Origin: an uncultured bacterium
GTDB taxonomy: Bacteria > Bacillota > Negativicutes > Veillonellales > Veillonellaceae
Reading direction: 5' to 3'
Assembly (NCBI GenBank): GCA_905214495.1
Contig: CAJMLW010000012.1
Location: 1 to 54,833 of the forward strand
DNA length: 54,833 nucleotides
Shown: positions 15,929-23,767 of the stretch, piece after piece
How the letters are laid out: every line of letters begins with the position of its first letter
How positions within the stretch are numbered: the stretch's first letter is position 1
Made by a program: the position numbers and the translations under genes
Notes under the pieces: model-generated
Database searches by the model: none
What the model saw: only the letters and a program-made list of their open reading frames with translations
What the model was told of the DNA's origin: nothing

Positions 15929-17830
15929 TTATTTACACAATGCATCTGTATTGACGGAAACGATTTTTTCGCCTTTTTTATTGTATAAATGGGTTGCACA
16001 TGCGAGACATGGGTCAAAGGAGTGGATAACTTTCAAGATTTCAAGAGGTTTATCCGCAATCTTAACATGTGTATCAATCATAGCGTCTTCGTAGGCACCA
16101 TGTTCGTTAGCTACAGTCTTAGGACATGCATTCCATGTAGATGGTACGATACATTGATAGTTTGCAGAACGACCGTCTTTAATATGAATCCAGTGACCCA
16201 AACCACCGCGAGGTGCTTCTACAAGGCCAACTCCCTTAGCATCCTTAGGCCATTTATTTGGTTCAAATTTAGATGTATCCGCAACAGTAGTATCACCATT
16301 TTTGATGTTAGCTACGAGTTTATCAAAGAAGTATTGGCTAATATTAGAAGCCACTTGTGCATCGAGGCCACGACATGCAGTACGACCAACCATTGTTGTC
16401 ATCCATACATGAGCAGGCACTCCCAATACTTGGGATACAGTATCGATTTGACGAACCATCATGGATTCCGCCCAAGTTGGATCAGTGATAATACCTTGTT
16501 TTACCTTTGTATATACAACGATATATTTAGCTAATGGACCCACTTCTGCTGTTTTGCCTTTGAAAGTTGGGGACTTGATCCAAGAATATTTTTTATCTTC
16601 ATCAAGATATTCCCATTTTTCTTTTGTACCAGATTTAGGGCCTGTAAATTTAGGATCGGTAACACCATCGAGTGGATGAAGTGTGCTAGTACCATCTGGA
16701 TATGCGAACCAGGAGTGATCAACCTCTTCACTGAGGTATTGAGGATCCATGAAATCCTTACCTTCCAATGGGATAAATGTAGCTTTATCTACACCTAATG
16801 CAAAGTTTTCTACAACACCATTAGAGCGAACGATACATTTTTTATGGTAATCGCCATCGGAAATACCTGTATACGCATCATCAGGATAATCGCCATAAGA
16901 CAGAACGCGTTTTTTCGCAAGGCCACCACCATCGACCATGCCTTTTTCAACGTAAATTTTGCCGATAGCTAATAGATCAGGTAAGTAGAAATTACTTACT
17001 AAATCCTTAGCCAATGCAATAGATTGTTCTACAGCAGCAAGACGTTGTGTATTGATAGGCGCATTCATGTCATTCATAGAAATAGAACATGGCATACCAC
17101 CTACAATATAGTGTGGATGAGGATTTTTACCGCCGAATACAACGTGCGGAATAACTACGTCACGTTGACGGTCTAAGATGTTCAAGTAATGAGATACGGC
17201 CATCAAATGAACTTCTGGTGGCAATAATTGGTAATCAGGATGATCCCACCATTGAGCAGAGAAAATGCCTAATTGACCAGATTCTACAATTTTCTTTACC
17301 TTTTGTTGTACAGCTGTGAAGTAAGCAGTTGTAGCTTTAGGGAATTCTTTAGGATATGCAGAATCCTTAGATGCTGTTTCAGCTGGTGCTAGACCACTTA
17401 CATTATAAGTAGCTAATACATCATTTTGTAATTGAGCTGTTTTAGCTGGATCTGCACTAAGTGCTGCTACAGGGCTAACCCAGTCAAGAGCATGTAAATG
17501 ATAGAAATGCACGAGATGGTCATGCACATCTAAAGAGCTATGCATGATATTACGAATATAGTTCGCATTTTTAGGAATGGAAATGCCAAGTGCATCTTCT
17601 ACAGCACGTAATGATGCCAATGCATGTGTTGTTGTACATACGCCACAAATACGTTGTACGAATGCCCAAAGGTCACGAGGATCGCGGTCCTTTGCAACAA
17701 GTTCGATGCCACGCCAAGCAGTACCAGAGGATAATGCGTCCTCTACCTTACCACTTGCTTCATCAACTTTTATTTCTACCCGTAAATGACCTTCAATACG
17801 GGAAATAGGATCTACTACTACGCGTTTCAT
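15929..17830 (-). CDS. [NiFe]-hydrogenase large subunit
   Basis: 633-aa precursor. The N-terminal L1 motif RICGVCTTTH carries C62 and C65, and the C-terminal L2 motif DPCLACATH carries C608 and C611: the four Ni-Fe(CN)2CO ligands. After H614 a 19-residue tail (LYNKKGEKIVSVNTDALCK) remains for the maturation protease. Group 1 membrane-bound uptake type judging by Tat small subunit and cytochrome b partners. The start overlaps the small-subunit stop (TAATG). Confidence 0.96.
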   Translation of the reverse strand: MKRVVVDPISRIEGHLRVEIKVDEASGKVEDALSSGTAWRGIELVAKDRDPRDLWAFVQRICGVCTTTHALASLRAVEDALGISIPKNANYIRNIMHSSLDVHDHLVHFYHLHALDWVSPVAALSADPAKTAQLQNDVLATYNVSGLAPAETASKDSAYPKEFPKATTAYFTAVQQKVKKIVESGQLGIFSAQWWDHPDYQLLPPEVHLMAVSHYLNILDRQRDVVIPHVVFGGKNPHPHYIVGGMPCSISMNDMNAPINTQRLAAVEQSIALAKDLVSNFYLPDLLAIGKIYVEKGMVDGGGLAKKRVLSYGDYPDDAYTGISDGDYHKKCIVRSNGVVENFALGVDKATFIPLEGKDFMDPQYLSEEVDHSWFAYPDGTSTLHPLDGVTDPKFTGPKSGTKEKWEYLDEDKKYSWIKSPTFKGKTAEVGPLAKYIVVYTKVKQGIITDPTWAESMMVRQIDTVSQVLGVPAHVWMTTMVGRTACRGLDAQVASNISQYFFDKLVANIKNGDTTVADTSKFEPNKWPKDAKGVGLVEAPRGGLGHWIHIKDGRSANYQCIVPSTWNACPKTVANEHGAYEDAMIDTHVKIADKPLEILKVIHSFDPCLACATHLYNKKGEKIVSVNTDALCK

Positions 17831-18969
17831 TAGTGACCTCCTCCATTATTGTGTTTCTTTTCATCCCATAAGCCTTGTTCTTTTAAGCGTTTTTCTTCTT
17901 TTATATCAAGAATTCTATTACGCGTAAGAGTTGCAGCACCATGTACGATAACTGCAGCAGTAGCACCAACAGCAGCTACTGTGCCGATTGTATCAGCTGT
18001 AGTAATGGTGTTCGCCAATGGAATATCTGGTAAACGTTTGTAGAATACATCGTTATCCCAGAAACCTTTTTCAGAGCAACCAATACAACCATGACCGGAT
18101 TGAATTGGATAGGATAAACCATTCCACCAACGCAAGTTACCACAAGAATTATATGTTTGAGGTCCACGACAACCTACTTTATATAAGCACCAACCAGCCT
18201 TAGATGCATCATCGTCAAATTCTTCAACGAATAGGCCGGAGTCAAAGAATGCACGACGGTAGCAAGTATCGTGAATACGATTGCCATAAAATTGTTTAGG
18301 ACGGCCTTGAGAATCCAAAGGAGGAATTTGACCAAATAATGCGTAGTGCATAACTACACCAGTCATAACCTCTGGAATTGGAGGACAGCCAGGAACTTTA
18401 ATAATAGGTTTACCAGATACAACAGAGGATACAGACACTGTATTTGTTGGATTTGGTTTTGCCGCTTGAATACCGCCCCAAGCTGCACAAGAACCATACT
18501 CGATGATTGCAGCAGCGCCTTTAGCAGCTTCTACTAAAGATTCCTTAAATGTACGGCCACCTACTGTACAGTAGATACCATTTTCATCCAATGGGACCCC
18601 ACCTTCAACAGCGAGGATATATTTGCCATTTTTCTCAGCCATGATTTTTTTAAGGTGTTCCTCTAAAGGTTCTCCGGATGCTGCAGACAATGTATCATCA
18701 TATTCCAAAGAAATCATATTCAAGATTACATCGGATGTAAATGGTGAGGAAGAGCGAATAAAGGATTCGCTACAACCGGTACATTCGTGACCATGAAGCC
18801 AGATTACAGTAGGTAATTCTGTTGTTTCTGCAGCTTTTACAACTGTATCAAGCATAGTAGGTGGCAACCCTAGAATAGCAGTCAACGCCACGCAAGATTT
18901 CATAAATGTACGCCGACTGAGACGTCTCTCTTGGAAGAGAGTCCATAAACTGTTCACACGATTTTTCAT
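17830..18969 (-). CDS. [NiFe]-hydrogenase small subunit, Tat-exported
   Basis: 379 aa. Twin-arginine signal SRRTFMK at residues 18-24, then the Fe-S protein. Proximal cluster ligands C63, C66, C161, C195; distal H233, C236, C261, C267; medial C276, C295, C298. A C-terminal membrane helix (about 322-347) anchors it. The two positions that are cysteine in O2-tolerant Hyd-1-type enzymes are glycine here (G65 in ECTGC, G166 in CAAWGG), indicating a standard proximal [4Fe4S] cluster. First gene of the operon; GGAGG precedes ATG 18969. Confidence 0.95.
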   Translation of the reverse strand: MKNRVNSLWTLFQERRLSRRTFMKSCVALTAILGLPPTMLDTVVKAAETTELPTVIWLHGHECTGCSESFIRSSSPFTSDVILNMISLEYDDTLSAASGEPLEEHLKKIMAEKNGKYILAVEGGVPLDENGIYCTVGGRTFKESLVEAAKGAAAIIEYGSCAAWGGIQAAKPNPTNTVSVSSVVSGKPIIKVPGCPPIPEVMTGVVMHYALFGQIPPLDSQGRPKQFYGNRIHDTCYRRAFFDSGLFVEEFDDDASKAGWCLYKVGCRGPQTYNSCGNLRWWNGLSYPIQSGHGCIGCSEKGFWDNDVFYKRLPDIPLANTITTADTIGTVAAVGATAAVIVHGAATLTRNRILDIKEEKRLKEQGLWDEKKHNNGGGH

Positions 18970-19062
18970 GGTATACAGCCTCCTTACAACAACTTTGCAG
19001 CAATATGTATATATTACCTAATCAACTATAACTATTGAGAGATATATTATCTCGATTAACTC

Positions 19063-19071
19063 ATTATATCA
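19063..19071 (-). promoter_or_regulatory. Extended -10 promoter element of the hydrogenase operon
   Basis: TGATATAAT on the minus strand, about 95 bp upstream of the small-subunit start. No clear -35. The ~80-bp leader contains no riboswitch motif that I recognise. Confidence 0.45.
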
Positions 19072-19122
19072 TTTTAAATTACATAAAACTATGACATTAT
19101 GTATATATATCAAAAAAATTGA

Positions 19123-19172
19123 TAAAAAAAACACCTATTTAGATAATATCTATAATTATCCAGATAGGTGTT
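19123..19172 (-). terminator. Intrinsic terminator after thioredoxin gene
   Basis: A 17-bp near-perfect stem (ACACCTATCTGGATAAT / ATTATCTAAATAGGTGT) with a 7-base loop is followed on the minus strand by TTTTTTTT. Confidence 0.88.
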
Positions 19173-19186
19173 CTTATTAATTGGAA

Positions 19187-19519
19187 CTATTTAATCACTT
19201 CATTGATCAAAGATTCTAGTACATCAGCCTTTTTATAACCTGCGATGCGATCCAATAATTTACCATCTTTAAAGAATACCATAGAAGGAATACCTTCTAC
19301 ATCTTCTTTCAAAAGAATAGGACGCAAAGCCTTATCTTCTGCATCTACGCTGAAAAACTTAACGCGGCCGTCTAATTTTGCTGCTACAGCTTCTACTTCT
19401 GGACGCATAATTGTGCAAGGTTCGCACCAGCCAGCCCAAAAATCTACAATAACGAGCTCTTTAGAACCTAATACTAATTCATCAAATTGTTCTACGCTTG
19501 TAATAGCAGTGATAGCCAT
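19187..19519 (-). CDS. trxA: Thioredoxin with WCEPC active site
   Basis: 110 aa, single thioredoxin domain. The redox motif is GWCEPC (C32, C35), with Glu in place of the usual Gly, and the cis-Pro is in EGIPSMVFF. No signal peptide, so cytoplasmic. ATG 19519 has AAAGGAGG upstream; the longer 129-aa frame would run into the RNase P RNA gene. Family assignment is certain; whether it is the main TrxA or a dedicated isoform is not readable. Confidence 0.9.
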   Translation of the reverse strand: MAITAITSVEQFDELVLGSKELVIVDFWAGWCEPCTIMRPEVEAVAAKLDGRVKFFSVDAEDKALRPILLKEDVEGIPSMVFFKDGKLLDRIAGYKKADVLESLINEVIK

Positions 19520-19543
19520 CAAAAGGCCTCCTTTATGTGTTAA

Positions 19544-19572
19544 ATAGTATAAACAATATAAGAAGCAAGCAA
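19544..19572 (-). promoter_or_regulatory. Candidate promoter of thioredoxin gene
   Basis: TTGCTT (19572-19567), 17-bp spacer, TACTAT (19549-19544) on the minus strand. The -35 overlaps the 3' end of rnpB. Confidence 0.4.
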
Positions 19573-19914
19573 TCATTAAGCCGAGTTCTGTTCCGCTTGC
19601 GCGGTGACGATTATCTTTCTAGGCGTACAGTCGCCTGCACGCTCGAGCGACACAACCCGGAAGGTAGGCGGGACCACCCTTAACCCTTCCCTATTCGGTC
19701 TTGCTCCGGATGGGGTTTACCGAGCCAGCCTGTTACCAGACTGCTGGTGAGCTCTTACCTCACCTTTCCACCCTTACCACTTACGTGGCGGTTTCCTTTT
19801 CTATGGCACTTTCCCTAAGGTTACCCTCGCCAGACGTTATCTGGCATCCTGCCCTATGGAGCTCGGACTTTCCTCGAGTCCAATGGACTCGCAACCGTCT
19901 TTCATACTTGCTTC
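19562..19914 (-). ncRNA. rnpB: RNase P RNA
   Basis: Catalytic RNA of RNase P, which trims the 5' leader of pre-tRNAs. The minus strand shows the conserved GAGGAAAGTCCGAGCTCC near the 5' end, AGGGAAAGTGCCAYAGAAA, the GGTAAACCCCATCCGGAGCAAGA segment, and 3' ACAGAACTCGGCTTA. The ends GAAGCAAG and CTTGCTTC pair as helix P1, setting the boundaries (within a few bases). About 353 nt, ancestral type A-like. Confidence 0.95.
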
Positions 19915-19919
19915 AATTC

Positions 19920-19948
19920 AGTTTATCATAGCTGTATATACTATGCAA
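19920..19948 (-). promoter_or_regulatory. Promoter of rnpB
   Basis: TTGCAT (19948-19943), 17-bp spacer, TAAACT (19925-19920) on the minus strand, placing the start site at the first bases of helix P1. Confidence 0.65.
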
Positions 19949-19979
19949 GAATATCGAAATTTACTATTAAAACAGATTT

Positions 19980-21086
19980 TTATTCAAAGAAAAAATCTAC
20001 TTGATTCTCAAAGGATTGTACCGCAATTTCCCATCCTCCTTTGTCAGATTGGTCTCGTAAATAATCGCGAATACCATCAGCCACAATTTCTTCTGTACCA
20101 AAATGGCCAGCATCTACTACGAGTAAGCCTAGTTCTTTAGCTAGCTGTGCATCATGGTATTTTACATCTCCTGTTACATATGCATCAGCCTTAACTGCAT
20201 TTTTGATAAACTCTGCACCACCACCAGAGCAAAGGGCTATCGTTTTAATAGAATCTTTTTTAATGCCTCCAAATCTAAGATTAGCATGTGGCAAAGATTC
20301 TTGGAGGTGCTCGCGGAAGCTTTCAAAATCCATAGTCTCAGGCAATTCACCGATACGACCCAACGTACGACCTACATTAGGTTCATGTAATGTAAATACT
20401 TCATAAGCCACTTCTTCATAAGGGTGAGCCTCTTTCATTGCATTGATAACAGCCTGTTTGTGACCACTGTCTACAATAACATTAACAGCTACCTCAGGCA
20501 CAATCGTCAATGATCCTGCTTCGCCAATGACCGGATGGGATTCATCATTACCTCTAAAACGACCTTCGCCCGCAAAACTAAAGCTACATGCTTCGTAATT
20601 GCCAATACGTCCAGCACCAGCATGAGCCATTGCTTCACGTACTGTATCAGCCATATCTGTAGGCACAAATGTGATAATTTTATATACTACATCTGAACCA
20701 GTCGGAACAAAGCCTCTTATATTCGTCAATCCTAATCGGTTCGCCAACATATCATTGAGCCCGCCGGTTGTAATGTCTAAGTTCGTGTGCGCACTATATA
20801 CAACAATATCATTTTTTATAAGTTTCTCAATTAATTTTCCTTGAGAGCTATCTAAATTTAACGATTTCAAACCTTTAAAAATAAATGGATGATGGCTAAT
20901 GATCATTTGAGCCTGTTCAGCTATCGCATACTCTATGACCTCAGGTGTTATATCGAGCGTCGTAACGATTTTAGATACATTACGTTGTTTCGACCCCACC
21001 ATAAGGCCCACATTATCCCATGACTCAGCGTAATGAGGAGGAGCCCATTGTTCCATCGATTCTATAATTTGTTTTGCTAACACCAT
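19980..21086 (-). CDS. Nif3-like dinuclear metal center protein (YqfO type)
   Basis: 368 aa, the long form with a CutA-like middle insert (about residues 125-225, YKIITFVPTDMADTVREAMAHAGAGRIGNYEACSFS...). Metal ligands are suggested by ISHHPFIFKG, SAHTNLDITTGG and DAGHFGTEE. Family members are annotated as GTP cyclohydrolase 1 type 2/Nif3; the true substrate is unsettled. ATG 21086 is preceded by TAGGAG; the TTG 18 bp upstream would include that site. It follows trmK, as yqfN-yqfO in B. subtilis. Confidence 0.9.
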   Translation of the reverse strand: MVLAKQIIESMEQWAPPHYAESWDNVGLMVGSKQRNVSKIVTTLDITPEVIEYAIAEQAQMIISHHPFIFKGLKSLNLDSSQGKLIEKLIKNDIVVYSAHTNLDITTGGLNDMLANRLGLTNIRGFVPTGSDVVYKIITFVPTDMADTVREAMAHAGAGRIGNYEACSFSFAGEGRFRGNDESHPVIGEAGSLTIVPEVAVNVIVDSGHKQAVINAMKEAHPYEEVAYEVFTLHEPNVGRTLGRIGELPETMDFESFREHLQESLPHANLRFGGIKKDSIKTIALCSGGGAEFIKNAVKADAYVTGDVKYHDAQLAKELGLLVVDAGHFGTEEIVADGIRDYLRDQSDKGGWEIAVQSFENQVDFFFE

Positions 21087-21107
21087 CGTATCACTCCTAA
21101 TCAATAA

Positions 21108-21842
21108 TCAGCGTAAACTCGCCAATTCATCTATTTCACGTTGTAATTGTTTATATTTCTCCGTATGTGAAAGCTCCGTTGTCATGCCATCTAGCGCACA
21201 TTGTCGTTGGTAAATCAAAAAATCTACGTATTCATTCCACAATGCAGGCTTCTCTTTGGCTAACAATGCACCAACAGACCAAAGAATGGACGTCAACGGT
21301 AATGTATCATAAAGGTCATCAGAATGAATCGAATAATTCGCATTATCACCATATGTATCGATACAGTCAGAACGAAGAGCTACAATTGCAGTGTACATTT
21401 TACCCATATCCTTCATGATAATTTCTTTGACAATACGGTATCCTTTTTCCACCATATATTGGCGCAATTCAGCTTGGCCATTCTGAGGTTGTAACACATA
21501 GAACTCCAGCGATTCTGGACCTTCCTCGACAATATCGCGCATTAAAAATCCACCCATACCGCAACAAATGGCTCCATTTAATTCGCCCTTTTTAGTAACT
21601 TGCAAGCCATCACCAAGGCGACAATCGATCACATTGCTAAGCCCTCGAAACTTGACATAGGACTTGGCCGATTCCAAAGGGCCCTTATGAACATCACCAG
21701 CGATAACGCGTTTGGCCTTTCCCCTCACAATTAGCTCTACAGCTAAATAACCATGATCTGTTCCAATATCTGCAATAGATTCTGCATGGGGAACAATATC
21801 GAAGACCGCCTCTAAACGATCAGTCATAGTTCTTGCTTTCAT
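21108..21842 (-). CDS. trmK: tRNA (adenine(22)-N(1))-methyltransferase
   Basis: 244 aa. The N-terminal SAM-binding segment ADIGTDHGYLAVELI and the later GMGGFLMRDIVEEG are typical of TrmK (YqfN), which makes m1A22 in tRNAs. The C-terminal helical region is coiled-coil-like (LSHTEKYKQLQREIDELASLR). ATG 21842 with GAGG 5 bp upstream was preferred to the upstream GTG 21869, which has no ribosome site. Confidence 0.9.
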   Translation of the reverse strand: MKARTMTDRLEAVFDIVPHAESIADIGTDHGYLAVELIVRGKAKRVIAGDVHKGPLESAKSYVKFRGLSNVIDCRLGDGLQVTKKGELNGAICCGMGGFLMRDIVEEGPESLEFYVLQPQNGQAELRQYMVEKGYRIVKEIIMKDMGKMYTAIVALRSDCIDTYGDNANYSIHSDDLYDTLPLTSILWSVGALLAKEKPALWNEYVDFLIYQRQCALDGMTTELSHTEKYKQLQREIDELASLR

Positions 21843-21907
21843 AACTACCTCGTATACTAACAGGTCCACCGAACTTCATACTATCTATTCTTCATATCTA
21901 TATTATA

Positions 21908-21937
21908 ACAAAAAACCTGCCCCAGTCGGAGCAGGTT
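21908..21937 (-). terminator. Intrinsic terminator after tRNA-Ile2
   Basis: AACCTGC / GCAGGTT stem with additional inner C-G pairs, followed on the minus strand by TTTTTTG. It lies 25 bp after the tRNA CCA end. Confidence 0.85.
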
Positions 21938-21961
21938 TCATTGATTCAATTTATACAAGTT

Positions 21962-22036
21962 TGGTGGGCCCACCTGGGATCGAACCAGGGACCGACCGGT
22001 TATGAGCCGGTTGCTCTACCCCTGAGCTATAGGCCC
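21962..22036 (-). tRNA. tRNA-Ile2 (CAU anticodon, lysidine type)
   Basis: 75 nt including encoded CCA. Acceptor GGGCCTA / TGGGCCC, D arm AGCTCAGGGGTAGAGC, anticodon stem CCGGC-TCATAA-CCGG with CAT anticodon, T arm CCTGGTTCGATCCCAGG. C4-G69 and C5-G68 match the TilS identity pairs of tRNA-Ile2 rather than elongator tRNA-Met, and it lacks initiator features (1-72 is paired). After lysidine modification it reads AUA. The Ile versus Met call rests on acceptor-stem identity knowledge. Confidence 0.85.
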
Positions 22037-22051
22037 AAGCTTGCGTATAAA

Positions 22052-22080
22052 ATTATACTGAAAATTCTTGCTCACGTCAA
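22052..22080 (-). promoter_or_regulatory. Promoter of tRNA-Ile2
   Basis: TTGACG (22080-22075), 17-bp spacer, TATAAT (22057-22052) on the minus strand, 16 bp upstream of the tRNA 5' end. One of the strongest promoter matches in the window. Confidence 0.8.
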
Positions 22081-22118
22081 GATACGTATTGCCACGAAAA
22101 GGTACAGGATAAATTAGC

Positions 22119-22682
22119 CTATGCATTTTTTAGTGTTAGGAATCGGTTGATCATATCTTCTTGTTGGAAGGCGCCTTTGGTAGCGAGGGTTGTGGTTTTG
22201 CTATGGGCGGATTTTACACCGCGAGCGCTGACGCAGCTATGGGAGCTGGTGATATGGACGATGACGTCGTCGGTGCCGGTAGCAATGGAGATGACTTCGG
22301 CGATGTCTTCACCGATTTTTTCTTGTAGTTGTAATCGTTTGCAGCACATTTCTGCAATGCGCGGCATCTTAGACAAGCCAATGACACGGCCACGAGGGAT
22401 ATAGCCGATGCTGATCTTCATATCGTACATCAAAGCCATGTGATGTTCACAATGGGAAAAGCAAGTAATATCTTTTACAATTACCATTTGGTTTGTATCG
22501 ACGTCAAAAGTTTTTCCAAACATATCCGCAATGTCTGCATTCGTATATTGGATACCTTCAAACATTTCTTCCATCATTTGGGCCACCCGTTTTGGTGTTT
22601 CTACGAGGCCTTCACGGTCTGGATTTTCTCCCAATGCTTCCAGTAATTGATACACTAGTGATTCGATTCGTTTTATGTCCAT
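22119..22682 (-). CDS. folE: GTP cyclohydrolase I
   Basis: 187 aa, cytoplasmic. Converts GTP to dihydroneopterin triphosphate for folate and, here, for preQ0. Zinc ligands: C78 and H81 in FSHCEHHMAL and C150 in SSHSCVSARGV; ETPKRVAQMMEEMF is the N-terminal hallmark. ATG 22682 has AAAGGAG upstream and sits 1 base after the queE stop, so the three genes queD-queE-folE are one unit. The longer 212-aa frame overlaps queE and is unlikely. Confidence 0.95.
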   Translation of the reverse strand: MDIKRIESLVYQLLEALGENPDREGLVETPKRVAQMMEEMFEGIQYTNADIADMFGKTFDVDTNQMVIVKDITCFSHCEHHMALMYDMKISIGYIPRGRVIGLSKMPRIAEMCCKRLQLQEKIGEDIAEVISIATGTDDVIVHITSSHSCVSARGVKSAHSKTTTLATKGAFQQEDMINRFLTLKNA

Positions 22683-22683
22683 G

Positions 22684-23334
22684 TTATACTCCTTTCGCAT
22701 CAGGGTCCCAAATAAATTTATGAATTTGCAACTGGAATCTAACGTTCTGCCAATCATGAGCTTTCATATACTCAACGATTGTAGCCCCTTCGATATTGCC
22801 CCATACAGGAGATACGAAAATCTGCGCTTCTGTAGGATATGTTTTTAGAATTTCATCCATACGGTCTAAATCTTGCATAGAACCAACTACGAATTTAATG
22901 ATATCCGCAGGCGTAGCCACCTTGAATATATCTAAGTTCATAGCATCTTCTGCTAAGGATGACGGCGTCTTGTAGTCATAAGTAAACCATACATTATCTC
23001 TTTGAAAGCTGGGTATGATTGTACCATTCGTTTCTATATTAAAATCATATCGCGCATTACGTCTTGTTAACTCATCAATAAGTTCAACAACAGCTGATTC
23101 CTGTAAAAGCGGTTCTCCACCGGTAATGGTGATGCGATGATTTCCCAATTGTTCAATCGCATCAGCTACCGCCTGAACACTCATGCTTTCAAAAGTGCTT
23201 TCAGGACCATAACTATACAATGTATCGCAATAAGAGCAGCGAATATTACAGTCATGGAGGCGCAAAAAGGTAGTCAAAAAACCTTGCCGTTTACCTTCTC
23301 CATCAATGGATGAAAATAGTTCAATCACGTTCAT
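22684..23334 (-). CDS. queE: 7-carboxy-7-deazaguanine synthase
   Basis: 216-aa radical SAM enzyme that makes CDG from 6-carboxytetrahydropterin in the queuosine pathway. The [4Fe4S] motif is C29-N-I-R-C33-S-Y-C36 and the SAM-binding GGE is in ITGGEPLLQ. The start overlaps the queD end by 14 bp; ATG 23334 is favoured because ATG 23346 sits only one base from AGAAGG. Confidence 0.93.
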   Translation of the reverse strand: MNVIELFSSIDGEGKRQGFLTTFLRLHDCNIRCSYCDTLYSYGPESTFESMSVQAVADAIEQLGNHRITITGGEPLLQESAVVELIDELTRRNARYDFNIETNGTIIPSFQRDNVWFTYDYKTPSSLAEDAMNLDIFKVATPADIIKFVVGSMQDLDRMDEILKTYPTEAQIFVSPVWGNIEGATIVEYMKAHDWQNVRFQLQIHKFIWDPDAKGV

Positions 23335-23659
23335 AGATAGCAACATTTCCTTCTGACTCTTGAACCTCTACCTTAAAACATTTTGGGCCTAATTCATCGG
23401 CAATCCATTTCGCCATATTTTCTGCAGTAGGATTAATATCTCCTAATACGTCATTAATATGTTTATGATCAAGGCGACCATGAATTTTTTCTTTAATAAT
23501 CGTAAAGTCAATCACCATGCCATTGTGATCTAATTCTTCACTGCGCGCATGAACGGTTATAATCCAATTGTGCCCATGTAAATTCTGACATTTACTCGGA
23601 TAATCTAATTTTAATTGATGAGATGCACTCACCTCTAAGCGTTTGCTAACGGTATACAT
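23321..23659 (-). CDS. queD: 6-carboxy-5,6,7,8-tetrahydropterin synthase
   Basis: 112 aa, PTPS family. Zinc histidines H14, H28 and H30 (SASHQL, NLHGHNW), catalytic C24, and LDHKHIND with PTAEN. Turns dihydroneopterin triphosphate into 6-carboxytetrahydropterin. First gene of queD-queE-folE; queC is not in the window. Ribosome site AGGGGA before ATG 23659. Confidence 0.93.
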   Translation of the reverse strand: MYTVSKRLEVSASHQLKLDYPSKCQNLHGHNWIITVHARSEELDHNGMVIDFTIIKEKIHGRLDHKHINDVLGDINPTAENMAKWIADELGPKCFKVEVQESEGNVAIYERD

Positions 23660-23704
23660 ATTATCCCCTATATATCTAAAAACTTAGTGTATTATATTAC
23701 TTTT

Positions 23705-23713
23705 ATTATAGCA
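23705..23713 (-). promoter_or_regulatory. Extended -10 promoter element of queD-queE-folE
   Basis: TGCTATAAT on the minus strand, immediately after the rpoD terminator. A second TATAAT lies at 23691-23696. No preQ1 riboswitch is visible in the ~45-bp leader. Confidence 0.5.
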
Positions 23714-23750
23714 CAAAAGGGCTGCAATACATGTATGTGTACTGCAACCC
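23714..23750 (-). terminator. Intrinsic terminator after rpoD
   Basis: GGGTTGCAGTAC / GTATTGCAGCCC stem (12 bp, one G-T pair) with an 8-base loop and TTTT on the minus strand. Confidence 0.8.
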
Positions 23751-23767
23751 TAATGGTTACTATAATC

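Noticed and set aside
15989..16534. Plus-strand open frame (181 codons) opposite the hydrogenase large subunit
   Set aside because: Low-complexity antisense shadow of the conserved C-terminal coding region.
19110..19124. ATCAA-N5-TTGAT inverted repeat as an FNR/CRP site for the hydrogenase operon
   Set aside because: Half-sites are in the wrong order for FNR (TTGAT-N4-ATCAA), and it lies next to the trx terminator T-tract.
23660..23704. preQ1 riboswitch ahead of queD
   Set aside because: The leader is only about 45 bp of AT-rich sequence without the C-rich/A-rich pseudoknot pattern.
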